Assembly: GCF_040544555.1 (NCBI RefSeq)
Contig: NZ_JBEPKD010000001.1
Coordinates: forward strand, 626,622 to 690,621
Source: Halalkalibacter oceani
GTDB taxonomy: Bacteria; Bacillota; Bacilli; Bacillales; Bacillaceae_D
Direction of reading: 5' to 3'
DNA: 64,000 nt
In this document: piece after piece, positions 17,169 to 25,340 of the stretch
Position numbering within the stretch: position 1 is the stretch's first letter
Layout of the letters: the number at the start of each line of letters is the position of its first letter
Notes under the pieces: model-generated
The model's database searches: none
What the model was told of the DNA's origin: nothing
What the model saw: the letters and a program-made list of their open reading frames with translations, nothing else
Translations under genes and position numbers: made by a program

Positions 17169-17290
17169 CCAAAACACCTCCATTAACGCTTATTCACCGC
17201 CAACAGGCTTGTTAAACGTCTTTTACGGGTTTATCGCAACAAGGCACAGGACTGTTCCCTCTCCGTAAGCAACATCGGATTGCCCTCTTA

Positions 17291-17357
17291 GAAAAAAAAG
17301 CGCCCGAAAGGCTGTTCCCAAAAGGTTCATCTCCCTTTTGAAACTGCCCCGGCGCTT
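17291..17357 (-). terminator. Intrinsic terminator of the thiamin-salvage operon
   Basis: On the minus strand AAGCGCC (17357-17351) pairs with GGCGCTT (17304-17298), with an inner CAAAAGGG/CCTTTTG stem, followed by eight T. It separates thiY from the downstream lipoprotein gene. Confidence 0.8.
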
Positions 17358-17383
17358 GTCCACGGTCCGTTAAACTCCCGGCA

Positions 17384-18424
17384 TCACTCTTCTGCCAAAT
17401 TTACATAGATATCAGCAAGCTCTGGAGCCTGTTCAATCAACTCATAATCGAGCATCCAGTCAATCGTTTCCTGCCATGCGGCTTCGTCCTGGCTGCCGAA
17501 GCCTGAGTCAGAGGCCATTTTCGGTAAAAGAATGTCGAGGCTTTCCTGCTCGACTTCCTCAATTAAAGGAAAATTCGCTTCATCCTGTTCTGCGAAGAGA
17601 ATCGCTAACGCTTCCTCCGGCTGCTCGGTCATATATTGATACCCTTTTGTTGCGGCGCGCCAGAAAGCAGCAATATCCGCCTCACGCTCCTGCCAAGTCT
17701 GATCGTTCGTGACGACGACAAGCTCATAATAGCTTGGCACTCCGTAGTCGACCGGATTAAAATAGCGGGTTTCATAGCCATTATGCCGCAGCACCGGCAC
17801 TTCATGATTGATGTACGCCCCCAGCACGGCATCCACCTGGCCGCTTACAATCGATGACCCTAATTCAAATCCGACATCAATCATTTGCACATCATCAGGA
17901 TTTCCACCATCGTGCTGGACAATTGTTTTTAAAATCGACTCATTCAACGGAATGCCCGGATAGCCAACCTGCTTTCCTTCTAAATCCTTCGGTGATTGAA
18001 TGCTGCTATCCTCCAAAAAGACAGCATGGTTAAGCGGCGAGCGGACAATCGCCGCCACAGCCTTGACCGGAACGTCCTGCGTTGCGCGGGCGACAACAAC
18101 ATCCGGCTGGTAGGTGATGCCAAGCGTCATTTGCCCGGCAGCAGCTAAATTGATCGGATCGGTCGGGTTCGTTGGAAAATGAATCTCCACATCAAGTCCT
18201 TCCTCCTCAAAGAATCCCTGATCCTGGGCGACATAGAGGAAGCTGTGCACCGCATTCGGGTACCAGTCAAGCATAATATCAATTTTGGCCAGCTCAGCTT
18301 CCTGCCCGGCTTCTGGACTTTGCCCTTCTGCCGCCTCTTCAGTTGGCGCCTGCTCCTCTCCTCCGCACGCTGCCAGCAACATCATACTTGCTGTCATCAA
18401 ACTCGCTATGATCCATTTTTTCAT
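17384..18424 (-). CDS. thiY: Thiamin-pyrimidine ABC transporter substrate-binding lipoprotein
   Basis: A 346-residue lipoprotein (signal with MLLAAC, Cys at about 20) with an NMT1/THI5-like ligand-binding fold: IDIMLDWYPNAVHSFLYVAQ, GFFEEEGLDVEIHFP, and VGYPGIPLNESILKTIV. The NMT1/THI5 type near a TPP riboswitch and next to the deformylase identifies it as ThiY, which binds N-formyl-4-amino-5-aminomethyl-2-methylpyrimidine from degraded thiamin. It lies 21 bp after the deformylase and ends at a strong terminator. The usual permease (ThiX) and ATPase (ThiZ) genes are absent here and must be elsewhere if the system works. Confidence 0.82.
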   Translation of the reverse strand: MKKWIIASLMTASMMLLAACGGEEQAPTEEAAEGQSPEAGQEAELAKIDIMLDWYPNAVHSFLYVAQDQGFFEEEGLDVEIHFPTNPTDPINLAAAGQMTLGITYQPDVVVARATQDVPVKAVAAIVRSPLNHAVFLEDSSIQSPKDLEGKQVGYPGIPLNESILKTIVQHDGGNPDDVQMIDVGFELGSSIVSGQVDAVLGAYINHEVPVLRHNGYETRYFNPVDYGVPSYYELVVVTNDQTWQEREADIAAFWRAATKGYQYMTEQPEEALAILFAEQDEANFPLIEEVEQESLDILLPKMASDSGFGSQDEAAWQETIDWMLDYELIEQAPELADIYVNLAEE

Positions 18425-18445
18425 CGTTTTCTCTCCACTCCTTGT

Positions 18446-19717
18446 CTACTTCTTCTCGTGCGTCCATTGATAGATAAATTGCAATAAAACCTTCGTGTAG
18501 TCGACGAGCTGCTCCACCGCGACGCTTTCGTTAACAGCGTGCGCATTCATCAAATCTCCCGGCCCATAAATAACAGTCGGAATTCCCGCCTCACCAAGCC
18601 AGCCGCCATCGGTCACTGTCGGGCTGACATCGATTTCCGCTTCACGGCCAATAACCGTTTGATGCGACGCCGCGAGCAACCGGACGCCCGGGTCAGCCGG
18701 ATCAATTTCAAGCGAAGGGAAAATTTCGCCACGATCTTCAATCATTGAGCTGCCGCCCCACGAAAAAGTCGGCGGATTGTCGCGCAGCCAGACATCGCCG
18801 CTTGCGACCTTTACCAGATGCTCTTCAATCTCACGCGCCACCTCTTCATGCGTTTCATCTGGATAGAAATGCACCGTAATCCAGAGCCGGCATTCATCGG
18901 CAATAAAAGCGGCATGCCGGCCCCCTTCAATCACAGCCGGATTAATCGTATTTGCGCCTGGCGCGAAGCCGGGATAGCTTTTCGTAATCGCCCAATGGCG
19001 CTCCAGCTCCTGTAAACCGCTAATGAGCTTCATCATCTTTTCAATTGCACTCGCGGCAACAACCTGGCCGCCGGCATGAATCATTTGCCGTCGTGTCGCA
19101 TCATGGTAGGTCTTTTCACTTTTCACCGTAATCCATCCGGTAATTACGCCGCCCTGCCCTTGAATATGGAGGTCGCTCGTGTCGACAACAACCGCAAAAT
19201 CCGCCGTGCTGCCTCGCTTACAGCATTCCAGTGTCCCGGCCTCGCCAACCTCTTCACCGATCACCGACTGAAAAATCAAGTCGCCCGGCAAGGCGATTCC
19301 AGCTTGATCAAGCAACGAGACCGCGAATAACGCCCCGGCCAGACCGCCCTTCATATCCGCCGCACCCCGGCCATATAACCGTCCGTTGCGTACAAACGGC
19401 GTGAACGGATCAAGCTCCCATTTTTCATCCGGGCTGATTTCGGCGACATCAATATGACCGTTCACAATTAAGCTCTTATGCGCCTCCGCTTCTGTTCCTT
19501 TTCGAATGCCGATGACATTTGGATCGCCTGGATAGACGTCCCACATCTCAATCGAAAAGCCGTGTTCTTCCAAAAAACGAGCAACAAAAGCCTGCGCCTC
19601 TTTCGTATTCCGCGCCGGTGGTGCAGGCGTTTCAAAGGAAATGAGCGTTTTGGCCAGCTCAATCAGTTCCTCCCGCCGCTCCTCTACTTTCGAAAGCAAT
19701 TCAGCGATCGTCGTCAC
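18446..19717 (-). CDS. ylmB: M20 deacylase, probable formylaminopyrimidine deformylase (YlmB type)
   Basis: A 423-residue M20 family metallohydrolase. Zinc ligands and catalytic residues: SLIVNGHIDVAE (His-Asp), LYGRGAADMKGG (Asp), IGEEVGEAG (catalytic Glu pair) and the C-terminal MNAHAVNES (His). The gene begins with GTG at 19717, seven bases after GAGAGGAGG; the open frame extends to 19750 but runs into the terminator. It lies directly under a TPP riboswitch and just before ThiY, which supports the YlmB role: removing the formyl group from the salvaged pyrimidine so that it can be used as a thiamin precursor. By sequence alone it could be an ArgE/DapE-like deacylase. Confidence 0.82.
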   Translation of the reverse strand: MTTIAELLSKVEERREELIELAKTLISFETPAPPARNTKEAQAFVARFLEEHGFSIEMWDVYPGDPNVIGIRKGTEAEAHKSLIVNGHIDVAEISPDEKWELDPFTPFVRNGRLYGRGAADMKGGLAGALFAVSLLDQAGIALPGDLIFQSVIGEEVGEAGTLECCKRGSTADFAVVVDTSDLHIQGQGGVITGWITVKSEKTYHDATRRQMIHAGGQVVAASAIEKMMKLISGLQELERHWAITKSYPGFAPGANTINPAVIEGGRHAAFIADECRLWITVHFYPDETHEEVAREIEEHLVKVASGDVWLRDNPPTFSWGGSSMIEDRGEIFPSLEIDPADPGVRLLAASHQTVIGREAEIDVSPTVTDGGWLGEAGIPTVIYGPGDLMNAHAVNESVAVEQLVDYTKVLLQFIYQWTHEKK

Positions 19718-19741
19718 ATCATTCCCTCCTCTCTTATTTAG

Positions 19742-19778
19742 ACAAAACAAAAAACCACCCCTGACAAGAGAAGTGGTT
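19742..19778 (-). terminator. Riboswitch-controlled terminator
   Basis: Minus-strand arms AACCACTTC (19778-19770) and GGGGTGGTT (19761-19753) pair with two G-U wobbles, followed by TTTTGTTTTG. The 5' arm contains CACTTCT, which is the complement of AGAAGTG in the riboswitch P1 strand (19831-19825), giving the alternative antiterminator. Confidence 0.85.
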
Positions 19779-19824
19779 CACGTCTATCACAAACAGATCA
19801 ATTCTGTCCAAAGAACTCGTTCCA

Positions 19825-19917
19825 CACTTCTTCCCTCCGCTAGTACGAACTAGATCAGGTTATAAGGGTTAAGACAGCCGTCTCTCTCAGCTTTTAACAA
19901 AAGCACCCCTAGTAGTG
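19825..19917 (-). promoter_or_regulatory. TPP riboswitch (THI element)
   Basis: Read on the minus strand the element has the conserved THI-box order: CTAGGGGTGC, GCTGAGAGAGACGGCT, then ACCCTTATAACCTGATCTAG and finally TAGCGGAGGGAAG. The CUGAGA core that contacts the pyrimidine of TPP and the ACCTGAT pyrophosphate-helix segment are intact. P1 closes with CACTACT/AGAAGTG-type pairing. Downstream is an intrinsic terminator whose 5' arm can pair with the P1 3' strand, so TPP should switch transcription off. It controls the deformylase and thiY. Confidence 0.95.
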
Positions 19918-19999
19918 ATGATCAATATAATTATTTTGTCTACAAGTAGTTGTACCACACCGCAATAAAAAAGGCAATCAGAAAATTCCAACAGCTCGG

Positions 20000-21085
20000 C
20001 TAGCTGTCCTCAGCTGAAAACGCCTGTAGCTCTTCTCTGTTTCGTTTCTCTGCTTTGCGCGCCATCCGCTCCAGCTCTTCCAAGACATCATGAATCGAGA
20101 GAATCACATACAGCAAAATCGTCTCCGCAGAAAAATGATGATGAAAAGCCTTTGCCAAAGGGACGGCCGCTTCATGTTTTGAATACCAAAAATGCTGATC
20201 AAGCTGCTCGATCAGCTCATAATGCTCTGCAGGAATATAGTGATCCTTCGTCCGCAAAATAGCGGCGGTTGAGTCGATTGTCTGCAGCAAAAGCTGCTTT
20301 TTTTCCGGCGAAAAAGCCAGATTGCCAAGCGGAAGGGAGAGGACATTTGCCAGATGAAACTGAATTTGCTGGAGATGTTCCAGCTTGCGATATTCATGAA
20401 AAAAAATTCGCAGCTCCCCTGTTTTATAACGATGAAATTTCCATTCTTCGCGTTGATACTGGCATAGCTGAAATGATTTGCCCAATTGACTTGTTAGCTG
20501 ACGGTGCATCTTCTGACTGTCTTTTGATGAACTTCGCTGCTTGTCAATCACTTCTTTACAGCGCAGCTCGAAAAGCTTAGCTGTTTCATCAAACAGTTTG
20601 TCATTGCGTACTTTAATTTCTGTAATATAATTCGCCGGCAGAATGAGAAAATTAACGAGCGTCGACACCGTCAACCCAATCGTCGTCGTCCCCGCCCGCT
20701 CAAAAAAGGCAAGCAAGTAATGATCCTGAGTAATCGGAATCATTGCGATCGCTGTTACAGTCGCAATCAACGTACCGGCCTGCAGCCTTAATTTATGGCA
20801 AACAAAAATCGTGCTGACCGTTGCCAACGTATAGGTAACCGGGCTATAGCCGAAAAAATAGACAAAGGTCATCGCCAGGCTCGCCCCGATCAGAGCTGCC
20901 GGAAGCCGAACGATTCCTTTTTTTATCGAAGCCGACACCGTCGGCTCAATGGTGACAATCGCAATGATGACGGCAAAAACAGCCGACAGTCCGAAAAGCT
21001 GGCACAGGCTCGCGGCGGCAAACACCGCGATTCCGGTTTTGATCAACCTTCCACCAATAAACTTAAATCGTCTTAGTTGCTTCAT
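20000..21085 (-). CDS. Aromatic acid exporter family (FUSC/ArAE) membrane protein
   Basis: A 361-residue protein. The N-terminal half has five or six membrane segments, beginning FIGGRLIKTGIAVFAAASLC and containing the family motif AVIIAIVTIEPTVSASIKKG near residue 38-57 and GTLIATVTAIAMIP. The C-terminal half (from about residue 155) is soluble and helical, rich in Lys, Glu and Gln. This layout matches the Bacillus YgaE/YqjA type ArAE_1 proteins. Probable inner-membrane exporter of aromatic or other weak acids. The RBS is weak (GAAAGACAGTG). No operon partners. Confidence 0.8.
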   Translation of the reverse strand: MKQLRRFKFIGGRLIKTGIAVFAAASLCQLFGLSAVFAVIIAIVTIEPTVSASIKKGIVRLPAALIGASLAMTFVYFFGYSPVTYTLATVSTIFVCHKLRLQAGTLIATVTAIAMIPITQDHYLLAFFERAGTTTIGLTVSTLVNFLILPANYITEIKVRNDKLFDETAKLFELRCKEVIDKQRSSSKDSQKMHRQLTSQLGKSFQLCQYQREEWKFHRYKTGELRIFFHEYRKLEHLQQIQFHLANVLSLPLGNLAFSPEKKQLLLQTIDSTAAILRTKDHYIPAEHYELIEQLDQHFWYSKHEAAVPLAKAFHHHFSAETILLYVILSIHDVLEELERMARKAEKRNREELQAFSAEDS

Positions 21086-21254
21086 AACTGATCACTGTCT
21101 TTCTTGATGACATCACAATTGAGTCAGTCAGAGACTCCGTTTCTATTGTAAATCAATTCAAACTATTTGCAAGCAGGCTCTTGCTTCAAACTAGCCCAAA
21201 TTGAAGCTGAATCTTCCAAGCTGTGAAAGCAAGCCGACCGTTTCAACGATGCAA

Positions 21255-22358
21255 TTAAAAAGTCCGGCGGTAATCCTTTAAAAGCTCCCAGTTAAATTCC
21301 ACCCCTGTTCCAGCGATGTCAGGTGCAACGGCCCGCCCGTCCTTCATCACGAGTGGCCTTGTTGTATACTGGTCAATCGGGAAGCTGTGGACCTCCATAT
21401 AGGAAGCGTGCGGAATCGCTGCCATTAAGCTGACATGCAGCTCCTGCATCCCATGGGTACAGACGGGCAAATTATGAGCATAGGCGAGATTGGCCACTTT
21501 CAACCAGCCTGTAATTCCGCCAATATTCGACGCATCCGGCTGCGGAAAATCAATCTTCCCTCTCGCGATCATATTCTGAAACTCATAAACGGTATGAAGA
21601 TTTTCACCGGCGGCGATGGCGAGCTCTCCTTCGCGGGAAATTCGTTTATAGCCTTCATAATCATCCGGAATCGTTGGTTCTTCCAGCCAGAGCAGGTTAT
21701 ACTTAGCAAGCTCTTTTGTCGCTTTTATCGCTTTCTCAACGGACCATTTCATATTCGCATCAACCATAAAATCAATGTCCGGTCCGATTAATTCCCGGAC
21801 AGCCGCCACCCTGTCGATGTCCTCGGCCAATGTCGGTTGCCCCAATTTTATTTTCACCGCCGTAAAGCCCTGGCTTAAGTAGCTTTTTATATTTTCTAAC
21901 AGCCGCTCCTTTGTGAAATTCAGGTCGATCGCCCCGGCGTAGCAATTGGTGCTGTCGGAGTGTCCCCCCAACAGCTTATAGAGCGGCATGCCTGCCCACT
22001 TTGCCCGGATGTCCCACAGCGCGATATCAACTGCGGAAATCGCGAATGAGGCAATTCCGCCCCGGCCAACGTAATGAATATGCCAGTTCATTTCTTCCCA
22101 TATTTTCTCGACACAGCTTGCGTCCCGACCGATAAGAAATGGACGTAAATCATGCTCAATCATCGCGCAGATCGCCCGTCCGCCAACGCCACCTGTATAT
22201 GTATAACCGACACCTTCGTATCCGTCCTCAAGCTTAATTTTGACGACCGGAAGCTCGAAATGAGTATGAATTCCGTGCGTCGCATCGCCAAGCGGCTCTG
22301 CTAATGGCACTTGATAATATTCTGTGATCACATCGACAATTTTCGTGAAGTATGTCAC
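21255..22358 (-). CDS. Enolase-superfamily (mandelate racemase/muconate lactonizing) enzyme
   Basis: A 367-residue MR/MLE protein. Catalytic features: TAVKIKLGQP (KxK general base, near residue 165), DFMVDANMKWS (first metal Asp), WLEEPTIPDD (second metal Glu), AAGENLHTVYEF (third metal Glu) and VCTHGMQELHVSL (His). The KxK plus His arrangement suggests a racemase or acid-sugar dehydratase. It starts with GTG after GAGGGGATAGCG. Its promoter has a cre-like box just upstream, so it probably serves a carbohydrate or acid-sugar route. It is separated from the upstream SDR gene by a terminator. Confidence 0.87.
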   Translation of the reverse strand: MTYFTKIVDVITEYYQVPLAEPLGDATHGIHTHFELPVVKIKLEDGYEGVGYTYTGGVGGRAICAMIEHDLRPFLIGRDASCVEKIWEEMNWHIHYVGRGGIASFAISAVDIALWDIRAKWAGMPLYKLLGGHSDSTNCYAGAIDLNFTKERLLENIKSYLSQGFTAVKIKLGQPTLAEDIDRVAAVRELIGPDIDFMVDANMKWSVEKAIKATKELAKYNLLWLEEPTIPDDYEGYKRISREGELAIAAGENLHTVYEFQNMIARGKIDFPQPDASNIGGITGWLKVANLAYAHNLPVCTHGMQELHVSLMAAIPHASYMEVHSFPIDQYTTRPLVMKDGRAVAPDIAGTGVEFNWELLKDYRRTF

Positions 22359-22384
22359 CGCTATCCCCTCGATTCTTTTCTTTC

Positions 22385-22435
22385 ATTGTATATGGACGGT
22401 TTTCCAGCGTCAATTTCATTTTGATTACGCTTTCA
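22385..22435 (-). promoter_or_regulatory. Promoter with upstream cre-like box for the MR/MLE gene
   Basis: On the minus strand TTGACG (22413-22408), 17-bp spacer and TACAAT (22390-22385) form a good SigA promoter. Nine bases upstream of the -35 is TGAAAGCGTAATCA (22435-22422), 13 of 14 to the cre consensus. A cre upstream of the -35 is the position where CcpA can activate rather than repress. Confidence 0.6.
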
Positions 22436-22583
22436 TAAATCACCCTTCTGTTTCTTGCATCTTTTTGTCGAGTGCCCGTTACTATGATGCTATGGAGAAA
22501 GCGTCCCCTCCGGAACCGGATGCCGCGGTCATTTTTATTAATAAGACGAACGAGATTCCACACTTAATTGGCAGTTTAAAAGT

Positions 22584-22633
22584 GTAAAAAGCCTGTGACA
22601 AAAAGGTTGATTTCCCCCTTTTATCACAGGCTT
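22584..22633 (-). terminator. Intrinsic terminator of the SDR gene
   Basis: Minus-strand arms AAGCCTGTGA (22633-22624) and TCACAGGCTT (22598-22589) with an inner AAAAGG/CCTTTT stem, followed by a T-run. Confidence 0.8.
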
Positions 22634-22651
22634 GAACGAAAAGCATTTGAT

Positions 22652-23416
22652 TTAATCCATTAATTGTCCGCCGTTCACTTCAACCATCTCTCCCAGCACA
22701 TAAGAGCTTAATGGTGACACAAGATAAAGCGCGGCATCGGCGACCTCCAACGGGTCTCCTTCTCTGCCAAGCGGGATCACTTTTCTGAAATTCTCACGCG
22801 CTTCGGCACTTGTAAAGCGGTCATGGAATGGTGTTGTAATGACACCAGGCGCGATGCCGTTTACTAAAATGCCATCATCGCACAGCTCCTTCGCCAGCCC
22901 TTTTGTAAATGTACTGACAGCGCCCTTCGCCGTCGCATACATTACAGCACCGCCTCCACCGCCATTGCGAGCGGCAACGGAAGATACATTGACAATACGC
23001 CCGTACTGTTTCTCTTTCATTAGCGGAATCACGTATTTTGTGACAAGGAAAACGCTCTTCACATTAACATTGATGATCCGCTCCCACAGCTCCGTTGACA
23101 TCTCGGCTACCGGACAGCGTTCAATCAGCGACCCGGCATTATTGATCAAAATATCAATCCCGCCACATTCAGCGCCAATCTTTGCAATCATCTCCTTTAC
23201 CTGTGCTTCATCCGTTACATCGCATTGATAGGCGGTCGCCGTGCCTCCTTTTCCGTTGATGTCAGCGACAACCGCCTCCGCCGCTTCCTTACTGCTGTTA
23301 TAGTTGACGATAACCTTTGCTCCCGCTTCCGCTAAACGCAGGGCAATCGCTTTGCCAATTCCCGTCCCTGCTCCCGTAACAAGCGCAACCTGATTTTCAA
23401 GATTAATTGTGATCAT
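22652..23416 (-). CDS. Short-chain dehydrogenase/reductase (SDR)
   Basis: A 254-residue classical SDR. The NAD(P) motif is VTGAGTGIGKAIALRLAEAG (residues 12-31), followed by DVTDEAQV, NNAGSL, the catalytic Ser in VNVSSVAARNGG and Tyr-x-x-x-Lys in MYATAKGAVSTFTK near residue 157; PGVITTPF and the C-terminal MVEVNGGQ are also typical. It resembles glucose 1-dehydrogenase or sugar-acid dehydrogenases. RBS AAAGGAGCTGAAG. It has its own promoter with a cre site in the leader and its own terminator, so it is a monocistronic, catabolite-controlled gene. Confidence 0.87.
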   Translation of the reverse strand: MITINLENQVALVTGAGTGIGKAIALRLAEAGAKVIVNYNSSKEAAEAVVADINGKGGTATAYQCDVTDEAQVKEMIAKIGAECGGIDILINNAGSLIERCPVAEMSTELWERIINVNVKSVFLVTKYVIPLMKEKQYGRIVNVSSVAARNGGGGGAVMYATAKGAVSTFTKGLAKELCDDGILVNGIAPGVITTPFHDRFTSAEARENFRKVIPLGREGDPLEVADAALYLVSPLSSYVLGEMVEVNGGQLMD

Positions 23417-23462
23417 TTTCTTCAGCTCCTTTTATGTATGAACCTCCCTCACTCCCAACCTA

Positions 23463-23538
23463 AGAAAGCGCTATCATTTTTGCGAAAAATAGATTGGAAA
23501 TGATTCCTAATTATAAATTCATCCTCGTCGTTCGTCAA
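23463..23538 (-). promoter_or_regulatory. Promoter and downstream cre-like box for the SDR gene
   Basis: On the minus strand TTGACG (23538-23533), 17-bp spacer and TATAAT (23515-23510). About 40 bases downstream lies a cre-like palindrome, read on the plus strand as AGAAAGCGCTATCA (23463-23476, 13 of 14 to consensus). This position fits CcpA repression by roadblock. Confidence 0.65.
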
Positions 23539-23568
23539 TGAAGATGTGGCAATTTTCGCATTTCTTCA

Positions 23569-23604
23569 GACGTGCCAAAAGGTCCCGCTTCCTTTTGGCA
23601 CGTC
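23569..23604 (-). terminator. Perfect 14-bp hairpin after the monooxygenase gene
   Basis: GACGTGCCAAAAGG (23569-23582) and CCTTTTGGCACGTC (23591-23604) pair perfectly around an 8-base loop. There is no clear T-run on the minus strand; a terminator or mRNA-end stabiliser. Confidence 0.55.
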
Positions 23605-23609
23605 ACCCA

Positions 23610-24605
23610 CTATATTTTTAACGCTTCGGCAATTAGCTGATAGGACTTCAGCCGATCCTCGAGCCTGTAAGTAATCGTATTGATCATCACTTCCTCAGTT
23701 TCGTAAAGCTCCGTCAGTCCATACAGCCTGTCTCTTACCTCAAGTGGATTGCCAATAATCATTTTTTCTTTCATCTGCGCTATTCTTGCCCTGTCCTCTG
23801 CAGAATAGGGGTAGCAGCTGACCTGTGAAGGCGAGGGAATGGCTTCACTCCTGCCTTTTTCCTGCAAAAGGCGCCACAACAGCTGGCTTTCGGCCATCTC
23901 CTCTGCCGCGGCGGTCGTTTCGGCACAGACAACAGCGACCGCCACCAGCGTATGTGCTTCCGCCCGCTGATTGATTCGGTTTTGCTCCTTGCGGTACGTT
24001 GCCAGCAAGGCCCTGCCGTCCTTCTCACTCATGAAATGGCCAAACGCATAGCTCATCCCCATTTCTGCCGCGAGACGGGCGCTTTTTTCACTCGTTCCAA
24101 GCAGCCAAAGCTGGGGCGGAACCGCCGGGACAGGGGCAGCGTCGAGATTTCTGTAAAGATGATCGTCCGGGAATGTGTTCCGCAAAAAATGAAGCAGCTC
24201 TTCCAGCTTATCCGGCAGCTTGCGCACCTGCTCTAAATAATTTCCGGACAAAGCAATAGCGGCCTCCGCTGCCCCTCCTGGCGCTCTTCCAATGCCGAGA
24301 TCAATCCGATCAGGGTATAAGGTCGCAAGCAAATGAAATGTTTCAGCCACTTTATATGGTCGGTAATGCGGCAGCAGAATCGCGCCGGCGCCAAGACGAA
24401 TGCGGCGTGTATGGGCGCCGATCGCGCTCAACATGATTTCGGGCGCGGGACACGCTAGCCCAGGAAAATCATGGTGTTCGGCGATCCAATAGCGCGTATA
24501 GCCAAGCGCTTCACCATGCTGCGCTAATCTAATCGCATCGTCTAACGCTTCCTTCGCCGTTTCCCCCGCCCTCATTGGTGCTTGATCAAGAATACTGACT
24601 TTCAC
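23610..24605 (-). CDS. Luciferase-like (LLM class) flavin-dependent monooxygenase
   Basis: A 331-residue single-component LLM protein. SILDQAPMRAGETA opens the chain; YTRYWIAEHHDFPG, IRLGAGAILLPHYRPYKVAE and DRIDLGIGRAPGG are the flavin-site signatures of the MsnO8/YceB-type group; LWLLGTSEKSARLAAEMGM follows. It starts with GTG at 24605 after AAGGAGTGGACGAAC. Catalyses an FMN-dependent oxygenation of unknown substrate in the cytosol. Close to the SsuE-type flavin reductase but not in an operon with it. Confidence 0.85.
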   Translation of the reverse strand: MKVSILDQAPMRAGETAKEALDDAIRLAQHGEALGYTRYWIAEHHDFPGLACPAPEIMLSAIGAHTRRIRLGAGAILLPHYRPYKVAETFHLLATLYPDRIDLGIGRAPGGAAEAAIALSGNYLEQVRKLPDKLEELLHFLRNTFPDDHLYRNLDAAPVPAVPPQLWLLGTSEKSARLAAEMGMSYAFGHFMSEKDGRALLATYRKEQNRINQRAEAHTLVAVAVVCAETTAAAEEMAESQLLWRLLQEKGRSEAIPSPSQVSCYPYSAEDRARIAQMKEKMIIGNPLEVRDRLYGLTELYETEEVMINTITYRLEDRLKSYQLIAEALKI

Positions 24606-24739
24606 GTTCGTCCACTCCTTTTCAAGAACAGCATACCACTCGCCTGCCCGTAATGCTACTGACTGCGTCTGTTATGACCATATGTAAGCGGATATTCTCT
24701 GCTCTTCCTGCCATACTAGTGAAAAAAGGAGGGTATACA

Positions 24740-24880
24740 ATGGAAAAGCGCAGAAAAACAACGATAGCCGGTACAGACATCGAGGAAGTGAAACGCCTCA
24801 ATGCCCGTTCCGGCTTGACCTACAATGAAGCCAAACTAGTACTGGCCCAGTCTTATCGCGAAAAGACGAGAACGAAATAA
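24740..24880 (+). CDS. Small protein with a gamma-SASP-like motif
   Basis: A 46-residue basic protein, MEKRRKTTIAGTDIEEVKRL then NARSGLTYNEAKLVLAQSY. AGTDIEEVKRLNARSG resembles the repeat of gamma-type small acid-soluble spore proteins (AGTxxxxVKxxNxxSG), but only one copy is present and the protein is not Gln/Asn rich, so the link is tentative. ATG follows AAAGGAGGGTATACA, an excellent RBS, and a strong terminator follows. Too short to be certain of family. Confidence 0.6.
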   Translation: MEKRRKTTIAGTDIEEVKRLNARSGLTYNEAKLVLAQSYREKTRTK

Positions 24881-24913
24881 CGGCAAAAGCCTTTTATGGA
24901 CAAGCCAGACTTT

Positions 24914-24960
24914 AGGTTTGTGGGCAACGTCCTTTTTTCCTTTGCGCACAAACCTTTTTA
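24914..24960 (+). terminator. Intrinsic terminator of the small spore-type gene
   Basis: AGGTTTGTG (24914-24922) and CACAAACCT (24947-24955) pair, followed by TTTTTA. Confidence 0.75.
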
Positions 24961-24967
24961 CTTGCGA

Positions 24968-25183
24968 CTAATCCTTTGAAAAGCTATTTGCATCGATCGG
25001 TAAATACGTTGAAAAGCGCTTATCAAGTCCTGGATGATCGAGCTCCTTTTTGACCAGATAAAGCCCTTCATACACATGCTTTACATTGAGAGAATAAAAT
25101 AACGGCCTTAGACTGTGCTCGATCACAATGAACTGGGCAAGGCTTCCGCCGATGACAAGCGGGATAACCACCTTTCCTTCCAA
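24968..25183 (-). pseudogene. C-terminal remnant of an SsuE-type FMN reductase
   Basis: A 71-residue frame whose start VVIPLVIGGSLAQFIVIEHS matches the middle of the intact reductase at 25557-26117 (IVFPLVLGGSVAHLLTIEYS). The flavin-binding N-terminal half (SGSP motif) is missing and nothing upstream restores it. It is therefore a truncated duplicate rather than a functional gene. It probably diverged long ago because its C-terminal tail differs fully from the intact copy. Confidence 0.75.
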
Positions 25184-25234
25184 TGAAAAGGAAAGAACTA
25201 GTTAACATGGAGTAGCAATGGCTACACTCGCCAC

Positions 25235-25264
25235 AAGCCCGTTGAACCCACTCACAACGGGCTT
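25235..25264. terminator. Hairpin upstream of the reductase remnant
   Basis: AAGCCCGTTG (25235-25244) and CAACGGGCTT (25255-25264) form a 10-bp stem with a 10-base loop. It sits between the remnant and the 71-residue gene with no T-run, so its role is uncertain. Confidence 0.35.
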
Positions 25265-25296
25265 TAAAAGATCGTGGCGGTTCCGCTCATTGCTTA

Positions 25297-25339
25297 GGGG
25301 CTGGGAAAAAGTGAAAAAACAACCTTTTGCCCCAGCCCC
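25297..25339 (-). terminator. Hairpin after the SsuE-type operon
   Basis: GGGGCTGGG (25297-25305) and CCCAGCCCC (25331-25339) pair perfectly around a loop containing AAAAAGT and CCTTTT; it begins directly after the 71-residue gene's stop. No T-run on the minus strand. Confidence 0.5.
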
Positions 25340-25340
25340 T

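Noticed and set aside
22324..22587. Plus-strand 87-codon frame in the gap upstream of the MR/MLE gene
   Set aside because: It overlaps the minus-strand promoter and terminator in this gap and has no RBS or family features.
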